Assembly (NCBI GenBank): GCA_031287245.1
Contig: JAITTD010000281.1
Span: 1 to 17,865 of the forward strand
Origin: Bacteroidales bacterium
Lineage (GTDB): Bacteria > Bacteroidota > Bacteroidia > Bacteroidales > UBA4181
Direction of reading: 5' to 3'
Length of the DNA stretch: 17,865 bases
In this document: positions 1 through 7,139 of the stretch, one piece after another
Position numbering within the stretch: position 1 is the stretch's first letter
Layout: the number at the start of each line of letters is the position of its first letter
Program-made: the position numbers and the translations under genes
The notes under the pieces: generated by a model
Seen by the model: only the letters and a program-made list of their open reading frames with translations
The model's database searches: none
Told to the model about the DNA's origin: nothing

Positions 1-9
1 GCAGCCCCA

Positions 10-897
10 ATGCACCATCCCAAAAAAATCAATATCGGATTAATCCAAACCTTTGCCACAGAAGATTTGGAACAAAACACCGCCGCCACCGTGCAGCACA
101 TCCGCACAGCGGCAAAGCAGGGCGCGCAGATTGTTTGCCTCGAAGAATTGTTCCGGTCGCAATATTTTTGCTTTGCGGAAGAGCACTGCCACTTTTCGCT
201 GGCAGAACCGGTGCCCGGCGCCACTACCGCTATGTTGCAGGCGCTGGCAGCGGAGTTGGGCGTGGTGATTATCGCATCCCTGTTTGAACAGCGGGCACAG
301 GGGCTGCACCACAATACGGCTGCAGTGATTGATGCCGACGGTGCATATCTGGGCAAATACCGCAAAAACCATATCCCGGATGATCCCGGATTTTACGAAA
401 AGTTTTATTTTGCCCCCGGCGATACCGGCTATCAGGTGTTCAACACGAAATATGCCCGCATCGGCGTGTTGATTTGTTGGGATCAGTGGTATCCCGAAGC
501 AGCCCGCATCACTGCATTGATGGGCGCTGAGGTCTTGTTTTTCCCCACTGCCATAGGCTGGGACATGAACGAAACCTCGCAAGCGGCAAACAAAGAGCAG
601 TTTGAAGCATGGCAAACCATACAGCGCAGTCATGCCATCGCCAGCGGAGTGCACGTAGTGGCAGTGAACAGAACAGGAATAGAGCACGGCACACAGTTTT
701 GGGGCGGCTCTTTTGTGGCAAACCCTTTCGGGACGGTGCTCTATCAGGCGCCGCATCACGAACCGGTGGTGCATGTGCAGGAAATCGATCTGAATCTCAG
801 CGGTCACTACCGCACCATCTGGCCCTTTCTGCGCGACCGGAGAATAGATACTTACCAGCCCATACTGAACCGATGGGTGGACAACGAACAACTTTAA
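10..897 (+). CDS. aguB: N-carbamoylputrescine amidohydrolase (nitrilase superfamily)
   Basis: This 295-residue carbon-nitrogen hydrolase most likely converts N-carbamoylputrescine to putrescine, CO2 and ammonia in the cytoplasm, the last step of the agmatine route. The nitrilase Glu-Lys-Cys triad is visible: E46 in CLEELF, K119 in KYRKNHIPDD, and C156 in ICWDQWYPEAAR. The FRSQYFC stretch after the Glu and the WDQWYPEAAR context are characteristic of the AguB subgroup rather than general nitrilases, and the length is normal for it. The ATG at 10 gives a full N-terminus (KKINIGLIQ is the first beta strand). The usual partner, agmatine deiminase (aguA), would be expected next door; only 9 bases precede the start, so this cannot be checked. 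lpxB starts 12 nt after the stop, so the two may be co-transcribed. Family assignment is firm, substrate assignment good. Confidence 0.93.
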   Translation: MHHPKKINIGLIQTFATEDLEQNTAATVQHIRTAAKQGAQIVCLEELFRSQYFCFAEEHCHFSLAEPVPGATTAMLQALAAELGVVIIASLFEQRAQGLHHNTAAVIDADGAYLGKYRKNHIPDDPGFYEKFYFAPGDTGYQVFNTKYARIGVLICWDQWYPEAARITALMGAEVLFFPTAIGWDMNETSQAANKEQFEAWQTIQRSHAIASGVHVVAVNRTGIEHGTQFWGGSFVANPFGTVLYQAPHHEPVVHVQEIDLNLSGHYRTIWPFLRDRRIDTYQPILNRWVDNEQL

Positions 898-909
898 ATT
901 TTTTAAATT

Positions 910-2073
910 TTGGACAATTTAATTTATTTCGTAGTCGGAGAGCCTTCCGGAGATATTCTTGCCTCGCGCTTGATGCGGGCATTGCGCGAAGCCTCGCCTG
1001 CCCTTCGTTTTGCAGGCATGGGGGGCGACACTATGAAGGACTTGGGCTTTGAGAGCCTTTTTCCGATTTCCGAACTGTCGGTGATGGGGTTTTGGGAGGT
1101 TGTTCCGCGGCTGCCGCTCATTTTGCGACGGATGAATGAAGTGGCGGATGATATTGCCGCTCAACAGCCGAACGTGCTGGTGACAATAGACAGTTGGGGG
1201 TTTGTCAGTAAATTGTTGCAAAAACTAAGGAAGCGCGGCATTCAACTGCCGGTGGTACACTACGTAGCCCCGCAGGTATGGGCTTGGAAGAAAGGAAGAG
1301 CGGTCAAAACAGCACGTTTGGTCGATCATCTGCTGTGTCTGCTGCCACACGAGCCGCCTTATTTTGAGAAACACGGACTGAAATGCACTTTTGCAGGACA
1401 TCCTGTTATTGAAACCACCGCAGAAATGTCCGCTCATCCGGTTGATTTCAGGATGCGGCACGGGATTCCCGAAAAATGTACCCTGCTGACCGTACTGCCC
1501 GGCAGCCGCCACAGCGAAGTGAGCAAATTAGCGCCGATATTTTGCAAGGTTGTCCGGCAACTGAGCGCTCATTTTCCCGACCTGCACTTGGCAATACCCA
1601 CCGTTTCGGCGATGGAAAGCGAAGTAAAAGCCGCCTTCGCCGGTATTGGCATCCCTTATCAGGTGGTGCAGGGGCAACGTGAACGATACAGCGCTTTTCG
1701 TGCAAGCAATTTTGCTTTGGCGGCGTCGGGCACCGTTTCGCTGGAACTGACGGCTTGCAAAACACCACACGTCATCGCATACAAATTCAACCGGCTGACC
1801 AATTTCTTGGTCAACAGGCTGGCAACGACCCGTTTTGCCAATCTTATCAACATACTTGCAGGGCAATTCATCATTCCTGAGTTTGTGCTGGAAAATTGCA
1901 ACGAACAACTGATTGCCCCTTCCGTGCTTGATTTGATGCAGCATCCCGACAAGGCAAAGGCTATCGCCGACGAAGCAGAGCAATTTTTGCAACAACTGAA
2001 ACCCGCCGATGCTATGCCTTCTGCCAAAGCAGCGTCTGTTGTACTGTCATACCTTTTAAATCAAAACAAATGA
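910..2073 (+). CDS. lpxB: Lipid-A-disaccharide synthase, non-ATG start, alphaproteobacterial-like
   Basis: LpxB (GT19) joins UDP-2,3-diacylglucosamine and lipid X to make the lipid A disaccharide at the inner face of the inner membrane. Visible landmarks of the family: GEPSGD (residues 10-15), HYVAPQVWAWKKGR, FAGHPV, VLPGSRHSEV and AASGTVSLE. Length 387 residues is normal. There is an in-frame stop TAA at 904-906, so the start must be TTG at 910 (or ATT at 907). The next ATG-encoded Met is residue 22 and would remove GEPSGD, so a TTG start is the best reading. The sequence reads unlike the usual Bacteroidota LpxB (GEASGD, YYISPQVWAWKENR): the SLFPISELSVMGFWEVVPRL and LLPHEPPYFEKHGLKCTFAGHP type segments recall alphaproteobacterial LpxB (from memory, not a search). 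Its stop overlaps the next start (ATGA). Confidence 0.93.
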   Translation: MDNLIYFVVGEPSGDILASRLMRALREASPALRFAGMGGDTMKDLGFESLFPISELSVMGFWEVVPRLPLILRRMNEVADDIAAQQPNVLVTIDSWGFVSKLLQKLRKRGIQLPVVHYVAPQVWAWKKGRAVKTARLVDHLLCLLPHEPPYFEKHGLKCTFAGHPVIETTAEMSAHPVDFRMRHGIPEKCTLLTVLPGSRHSEVSKLAPIFCKVVRQLSAHFPDLHLAIPTVSAMESEVKAAFAGIGIPYQVVQGQRERYSAFRASNFALAASGTVSLELTACKTPHVIAYKFNRLTNFLVNRLATTRFANLINILAGQFIIPEFVLENCNEQLIAPSVLDLMQHPDKAKAIADEAEQFLQQLKPADAMPSAKAASVVLSYLLNQNK

Positions 2074-2954
2074 AGTATTATTTTCTTGCAGCGTTGCTCA
2101 TCTTGGCAGCCTCATGTACGGAACGGATAGACATCAGTACGGACAATGATCCGGCTCATCTTGTCATTTACGGATACCTCAACACAGACACGGTGCAGCA
2201 CAGCATACGCATCACTCGCTCGGCGGGTTACTTCACCACCAGCAGTCCGGAAGGTATCAGCAGCGCGGATGTGACCATTTCTACAGATGATCAGTTCATC
2301 CATCTGTACGAAAACGACACGGTTCCCGGATTGTATCAGACGTTGCCCACCGTTTACGGCAGAAGCGGCAAAATTTATACATTGGATGTGAAACTTGATT
2401 TCAACAACGATGGCGTGCCGGAACACTATCAGGCTTCGTCCCGTCTAACCGAACTCAATGACATTGATTCAATAGCCCTGCAACCATCGCCGGTGTTTCG
2501 CCGAGCGGTGGAACTGCTCCTCTATGCGCAGGACACGCCGGAGGAAAATCTTTACAGCATCTTCGTTTCCGTCAACGACTCCATCCTCAATGCACGAATC
2601 AGCAGTTTTTATGTGATGGATGACAGTTTTTTCAACGGCACGTATATGAATGGCATTGCCTGTTATTATCTGAATCCCAAAACGGACGAGGGGAAATTGA
2701 AACTCGTGCCGGGTGATAAAGTGACAATGAATATCAACGCTATTCCCGAAGATTATGCCGAGTTTATCAGCCAGGCGAAAGCAGAGATAAGCGGTTCAAA
2801 TCCTATTTTCGGCGGTCCGCCTGCCAATGTGGAAACCAACATCCGGTGCATCGAACCACCCGAATCGGTGGATATTTTCGGTTTTTTTGCTGCCTTTCCA
2901 AGCCGGTATGCCAGCGTGATTGTCACCGAGGATTACAGTTCGCTGGGTGATTAA
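2070..2954 (+). CDS. DUF4249 domain lipoprotein
   Basis: A 294-residue predicted lipoprotein. The N-terminus has a short charged start, a hydrophobic stretch and a lipobox LAASC with Cys16, followed by an acidic TERIDIS segment. The body, beginning LVIYGYLNTD and continuing with ITRSAGYF and a beta-rich repeat-like layout (ADVTIS, LYENDTVPGLYQ), matches the DUF4249 family, a Bacteroidota cell-envelope family of unknown function. Members usually sit beside a TonB-dependent receptor; none is visible here. Instead the ATG overlaps the lpxB stop by 4 nt (ATGA), implying translational coupling to lipid A synthesis. Its TAA stop is interleaved with that of the convergent glycosidase gene. Family identity is good from pattern recognition; function is unknown. 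Confidence 0.82.
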   Translation: MKYYFLAALLILAASCTERIDISTDNDPAHLVIYGYLNTDTVQHSIRITRSAGYFTTSSPEGISSADVTISTDDQFIHLYENDTVPGLYQTLPTVYGRSGKIYTLDVKLDFNNDGVPEHYQASSRLTELNDIDSIALQPSPVFRRAVELLLYAQDTPEENLYSIFVSVNDSILNARISSFYVMDDSFFNGTYMNGIACYYLNPKTDEGKLKLVPGDKVTMNINAIPEDYAEFISQAKAEISGSNPIFGGPPANVETNIRCIEPPESVDIFGFFAAFPSRYASVIVTEDYSSLGD

Positions 2955-5900
2955 TCAGATACCGCTTTTAGCGCCACCACCTGCACCGGTCCTAACAATC
3001 CTGACGTTTGCAGGGGAGTGTAATACTTCCACGGAAATTGAGTCGGTTCAATCCGGCGTTCAGCTTTGGGCAGGTTTTTATCGCCGATGATTCGATTCAT
3101 ATAGGTGCTCACTACCTCCACTTCGAGGGTGTTTTCGCCTTCGTGGAGAGCAGTCGTAGCGTTCACGCGATAAGGCGCTGTCCATGCTCCGCCGATGTAT
3201 TGTCCGTTGATTTTCACTTTTGCCATCACCATCACATTGCCGAGATCAAGGTAGAATTTCTTGTCTTTCGGCAGGTTGGAAAGGGTAAGCGTAGTGGTAT
3301 AGATGGCTGTACCGGAATAGCAACGGATGCGGTCGTCGGTGTGCGTTGTCCAATCCTGCAAGGCGTCGAAACGTACCGCTTCTGCAGGACCCCGTTTGGC
3401 AGAATCCGATTCAAAGCGTACCTCCCAAGGGGTGTCAACGGTGGTGATGACTTGCGGCTGCGGATAGTTGGCAGCAAGGTCGGCGCTTTCCGGTTTTGCC
3501 TTTTTGCGGAAAACGAGGAATGTGCTTTCGAGCGATTCCAATTGAATGGGAACTGTCGTTAACTCTCCCTCCTGTTGATAGGCGGGCAAAGAACGAATAT
3601 CTCCCGTGACGGCGTTCCAAAGTTCGGGTTGCAGCCCGTTGACCCTGAATTGCGGGAGGATTTGCTGCTTCTTTTTCGTCAGATTGGTGACAAAATAGAT
3701 TTCGCTACCCTGATAACTGCGGTGAGCGTAAAGGATGGAGTCTCGTAGCGTTTCCACGCGAAAATCGGGCAGCACTTTCAACTGTGCGAATACTTCTTCG
3801 AGGCTTGTATGGGTGAAAATCGTACCTTTTCCATACTGGCGTTGCTTGGCTGCGGGGTCGCCCCACATTTTGGCAGCCATCGCCTGCACTTGCCGGTCTG
3901 CTTCGGGATAGTTCTCCAAACTTGGCGAATGGCTTGGCGGATTGCCGATAACGACCGCTCCGGCTGCCACTAATTGCTCAATTTTTTGCAGCACTTCAGG
4001 ACGAATGGTTTCACTTGGAGGCAGCGCCAACACACGATAAGAGGTACCGTGAGGCAGTACCAGACGTCCGTTTTTTACCTGCAAGTCGCGCACAATGACT
4101 TCACTGTTGATAAAATCGAAATTGTAGCCGTAAGGGAGAGCGGGGTCTTGAATGCCGTCCATTTTGGGCGCATCTTCGCCGATATAGTAGGCTACATCCG
4201 CTACGTCCAATCCCTGTTGCAGCATAAAATTACAGCGTTTGATGTATTTGATAAACAAATCAACATGGCTAAACCATGTGTTTTTGCGGTTGAACTCGGT
4301 GCCGTACCAAGCATCCACGCCCGGATAAATATCCTCGTAGGGCTGCTGGATATATACGTGCAGGAGTGTCGCATTGATGCCTTTCGTGAATGACCAGTCC
4401 AAACGCGGTTTGAGGTCGCCCGGGTAACGACTGTAACCTTCCCAGCCGCTTGTGAGCGACTCTGCCCACACCCGTTTTTTATTGTAGATATGGGCACAGG
4501 ATGCAGCGTCTTTCAACTCTGTGCCAACGAGGTTGCCCCAACTCCAAAATTCGCCGGCTACCTCATCGGATTGTGCGCCATATTGGAGAAATTCACCAGG
4601 AAACCCCCAATGTCCATAGTTTTCGAGCCATGTAGTCAAGCCATACTGGTGCCCGACTTCGCTGAGTCCTCCCACGTAATCGCAGGCAACTTTATCTGCC
4701 ACCAAACGCCTCAAATCCCAAAGGAAGCGGTCGGAAAGTTCGGGGTTGTCAATGACGTGCCCCTTGAGAGTGGGCAGAAACGGTACGGGATCATAACCAT
4801 AGCGTTGTGTAAACTCTTCGAGCATACCATCGGTAAAGTTCTGTCCTCCCCGTTCGTAACTGTCTTCCACAATTATTTTCCATGATTTGCGGTCGGCTTC
4901 GGGGATGCGTTTCATGATTTCTCCAAGATAGGAATCAAAATGATATTGGATATGCTGTTTGTTGATTTTATCTACTTCTAATCCGGTGCCTTCCGGCGAT
5001 GCAGGTCCGTTTAATGTCTTTGTGGACGCCATGCCGGTACGCATGATAATCCATTCTCCGGCAGGCACTTCCCACGTAAGGGTGCCATCGGCAACGAATC
5101 GGGTAATGTCCTGTACTTGTTGCTTGTCAATACTTGCAGGAGCATTGGCAGGCTGCGCATCCCACATGTAATAATCCCAGGCGGGAGTGTTGCCCGGACA
5201 CATCTTTGCCAGCGTTTTCTCGGGGAAACGCTCCATAGTGTAGGTGGAAGTCAGTTGAAGGGATTGAATGGTGCTGCCCTTGTTGATTTTATGAAAAACA
5301 ATTCTGAACTCCTTTGCCTCAACGTCGGGGAAAGATATAACAACCGGCGCCAAAGGTTCAAAACCGATACAGACGTCAAGATTGTCGCGATGAGCGGGGA
5401 AACTCTTGATGGTGCGGAAGGCATCGCCCTCTTTCACCTGAAATTCACAATCCGCTCTGAACGGACCTTTGGGATAAATCAGCAGGCTTCGTGCCACAGC
5501 GTTTTGCGGCAGAATTAATCCGATGCAGGTATCTGCTTCAAGATTCATGGTTTTGTTGGTGATTTTTGCACCGGATGTTTCAAACAGATTGTCGCGATAG
5601 CCTTGCGGCACAGGCAACGCCAACGTCTTTACATCCTGAAAATCATCGGTGGGCTGTTCTAATTTCAGGCTCATTTTTTGCGGACCTTTCACCCGCACTT
5701 CCGAAGAAGCAAGGTAGCGCATGGACTGTTCGGGCTTTATCCACGGACCGCCGGACTGGCTCCATCCCGGACTGTTGAACAGACCTATTTCGATGTCCAA
5801 TTCACCGGCTGTTTTGATGGCAGTATGCAACACCTCCCACCACTCGTCGGTAAACATTTTGATTTTCCCGTAAGGATAACGGTTCGATTCGCCGATATGC

Positions 5901-6130
5901 CCGATATAGGCGCGGTCAATGCCTGCCAGTTTCATGGCTTGCAGGTCTTTGATAACACCTTCTTTCGAAATGTTATCGTTGATCCAGTACCAGTAAACGC
6001 CGGTACGAACATCGTTCGGCGGGGTTGCAAAACCCGCTTCAATGGCTTTAAAATCACCGGTTTTCGATTGGCATCCGGATAGAGAAAACAGCAAAAACGC
6101 TGCAAAAAAGAAATGAATACTTCGTGTCAT
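2951..6130 (-). CDS. GH106-family (alpha-L-rhamnosidase-type) lipoprotein glycoside hydrolase
   Basis: A 1059-residue secreted glycosidase with a lipoprotein signal: hydrophobic residues 6-18 and lipobox LSGC with Cys20, so probably anchored at the outer or periplasmic membrane face. The N-terminal YWYWINDNISKEGVIKDL (residues 46-63) is the hallmark opening of GH106 proteins. The central barrel contains EDSYERGGQNFT (candidate acid Glu426) and VWAESLTSGWEGY (candidate Glu557), the conserved glutamate-bearing motifs of this family; roles are inferred. A beta-sandwich carbohydrate-binding-like domain sits near the C-terminus (about 930-1040; KVKINGQYIGGAWTAPYRV). Characterised GH106 members release alpha-L-rhamnose from plant glycans, but substrate cannot be read here. 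No SusC/SusD pair or regulator is adjacent, so this is not in an obvious polysaccharide utilisation locus. It has its own promoter (6152-6186) and overlaps the convergent DUF4249 gene by 4 nt. Confidence 0.85.
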   Translation of the reverse strand: MTRSIHFFFAAFLLFSLSGCQSKTGDFKAIEAGFATPPNDVRTGVYWYWINDNISKEGVIKDLQAMKLAGIDRAYIGHIGESNRYPYGKIKMFTDEWWEVLHTAIKTAGELDIEIGLFNSPGWSQSGGPWIKPEQSMRYLASSEVRVKGPQKMSLKLEQPTDDFQDVKTLALPVPQGYRDNLFETSGAKITNKTMNLEADTCIGLILPQNAVARSLLIYPKGPFRADCEFQVKEGDAFRTIKSFPAHRDNLDVCIGFEPLAPVVISFPDVEAKEFRIVFHKINKGSTIQSLQLTSTYTMERFPEKTLAKMCPGNTPAWDYYMWDAQPANAPASIDKQQVQDITRFVADGTLTWEVPAGEWIIMRTGMASTKTLNGPASPEGTGLEVDKINKQHIQYHFDSYLGEIMKRIPEADRKSWKIIVEDSYERGGQNFTDGMLEEFTQRYGYDPVPFLPTLKGHVIDNPELSDRFLWDLRRLVADKVACDYVGGLSEVGHQYGLTTWLENYGHWGFPGEFLQYGAQSDEVAGEFWSWGNLVGTELKDAASCAHIYNKKRVWAESLTSGWEGYSRYPGDLKPRLDWSFTKGINATLLHVYIQQPYEDIYPGVDAWYGTEFNRKNTWFSHVDLFIKYIKRCNFMLQQGLDVADVAYYIGEDAPKMDGIQDPALPYGYNFDFINSEVIVRDLQVKNGRLVLPHGTSYRVLALPPSETIRPEVLQKIEQLVAAGAVVIGNPPSHSPSLENYPEADRQVQAMAAKMWGDPAAKQRQYGKGTIFTHTSLEEVFAQLKVLPDFRVETLRDSILYAHRSYQGSEIYFVTNLTKKKQQILPQFRVNGLQPELWNAVTGDIRSLPAYQQEGELTTVPIQLESLESTFLVFRKKAKPESADLAANYPQPQVITTVDTPWEVRFESDSAKRGPAEAVRFDALQDWTTHTDDRIRCYSGTAIYTTTLTLSNLPKDKKFYLDLGNVMVMAKVKINGQYIGGAWTAPYRVNATTALHEGENTLEVEVVSTYMNRIIGDKNLPKAERRIEPTQFPWKYYTPLQTSGLLGPVQVVALKAVSD

Positions 6131-6151
6131 ATTCAGGTATATTTATTTGGA

Positions 6152-6186
6152 CAAAAGTAAATGAAATTTTTCAACTTTCCAAGCAT
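6152..6186 (-). promoter_or_regulatory. Bacteroidota-type promoter of the GH106 gene
   Basis: Minus-strand -7 box TACTTTTG (complement of 6152-6159), matching TAnnTTTG, about 20 nt upstream of the gene start. Upstream, the minus-strand sequence ATGCTTGGAAA (complement of 6176-6186) contains the TTG of a -33 box. Exactly the same 11-mer occurs at the same distance from the -7 box of the YebC gene. Confidence 0.7.
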
Positions 6187-6221
6187 GTACAATGGAAAAA
6201 GTTTTTTTGCAGCCTACAATT

Positions 6222-6262
6222 CTCACAGGTGTGAGTAGAGACGCGACATGCCACGTCTCTAC
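6222..6262. repeat. Palindromic hairpin pair between tpiA and GH106 genes
   Basis: Two adjacent inverted repeats. CTCAC (6222-6226) pairs with GTGAG (6231-6235) across 4 nt, and GTAGAGACG (6235-6243) pairs with CGTCTCTAC (6254-6262) across a 10-nt loop. The second begins 18 nt past the tpiA stop on the minus strand and could act in tpiA transcript ending or processing, although no clean U tract follows. GTAGAGACG palindromes are a dispersed repeat type known from several bacterial groups, so a mobile or selfish repeat is an alternative. Confidence 0.6.
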
Positions 6263-6280
6263 ACTTCCCGTTTGCAATTC

Positions 6281-7036
6281 TTAAAACGCGGTGACGATTT
6301 TGATAAATTTGTCGGCAACCAAAGAAGCGCCGCCAATCAAACCTCCATCAATGTCGGGCTGTGAGAACAGTTCTGTGGCGTTGTTTTCGTTGCAACTGCC
6401 GCCATACAGAATGGTAACGTCGTCGGCTGCCGCCTGTCCGTATTTGTCTGCAAGCGTTTTGCGGATGAAAGCGTGTACTTCCTGCGCCTGCCCGGACGAT
6501 GCGGTACGTCCTGTGCCGATTGCCCATACAGGCTCGTAGGCTATCACGATGTTTTTCAACTCATTGACAGAAAGTTGGAACAATCCGTTTTCGAGTTGTC
6601 CCTTCACCACGTCAAAATGTTTTCCGCTGTCGCGTTGTGACAATTCTTCGCCAATGCAGAAAATCACTTTCAGACCGTTGGCAAGCGCTTGTCCTGTCTT
6701 TTTGGCAAGAATGGCATCGGTGTCGCCGTAATAACTGCGGCGTTCGGAATGTCCGATGATGGTGTAGGGGATGCCTGCACTCTGCAACATGGCGGCAGAT
6801 ACCTCACCGGTGAAGGCGCCGGATGCTTCCGCTGCACAGTTTTGCGCAGAAACGCTCACTTTCTTGCCAACAACTTTGCTCACTTCCGTGAGATGAAGGA
6901 AACTGGGCGCTATGATTACATCGCACTTCAACGCACCTGCTGTTTCTACGGCTGCATTCACTTCTTTTGCCAGTTGAATTCCTTCCGGCAAGCTCTTGTT
7001 CATCTTCCAATTGCCTGCTACTATATACTTTCTCAT
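6281..7036 (-). CDS. tpiA: Triosephosphate isomerase
   Basis: Interconverts dihydroxyacetone phosphate and glyceraldehyde 3-phosphate in glycolysis and gluconeogenesis, in the cytoplasm. All family landmarks are present: NWKMN with substrate-binding Lys11, IIGHSERR with the electrophilic His96, AYEPVWAIGTG with the catalytic base Glu168 followed by the mobile loop, and the phosphate-binding YGGS and GGLIGGASL segments near the C-terminus. The length of 251 residues is standard and the ATG at 7036 gives the canonical MRKYIVAGNWK start. It has its own promoter (7063-7094), so it appears monocistronic rather than an extension of the oxidoreductase operon 103 nt upstream. Confidence 0.98.
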   Translation of the reverse strand: MRKYIVAGNWKMNKSLPEGIQLAKEVNAAVETAGALKCDVIIAPSFLHLTEVSKVVGKKVSVSAQNCAAEASGAFTGEVSAAMLQSAGIPYTIIGHSERRSYYGDTDAILAKKTGQALANGLKVIFCIGEELSQRDSGKHFDVVKGQLENGLFQLSVNELKNIVIAYEPVWAIGTGRTASSGQAQEVHAFIRKTLADKYGQAAADDVTILYGGSCNENNATELFSQPDIDGGLIGGASLVADKFIKIVTAF

Positions 7037-7062
7037 GACTTTTATTATTTAAAATTAAGCCT

Positions 7063-7094
7063 CAAAAGTACAATAAAATTCAGAGAATACAAAA
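7063..7094 (-). promoter_or_regulatory. Promoter of tpiA
   Basis: On the minus strand a -33 box TTTTG (complement of 7090-7094) lies 19 nt before a -7 box TACTTTTG (complement of 7063-7070). This is the best-formed Bacteroidota promoter in the window. The start codon lies 26 nt beyond the -7 box. Confidence 0.78.
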
Positions 7095-7139
7095 TTACGA
7101 TAAACTCGGCACGCCAGCGAGCATATCTGTCAAGCCCTC

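Noticed and set aside
40..891. Long antisense open frame (283 codons) opposite aguB
   Set aside because: It lacks any recognisable motif and is Cys/His-rich in the way reverse-strand translations of GC-rich codons often are; aguB has its full catalytic triad.
7105..7120. Possible terminator after the Gfo/Idh/MocA gene (CTCG/CGAG)
   Set aside because: Only a 4-bp stem without a U run, and it is close to the tpiA promoter; too weak to annotate.
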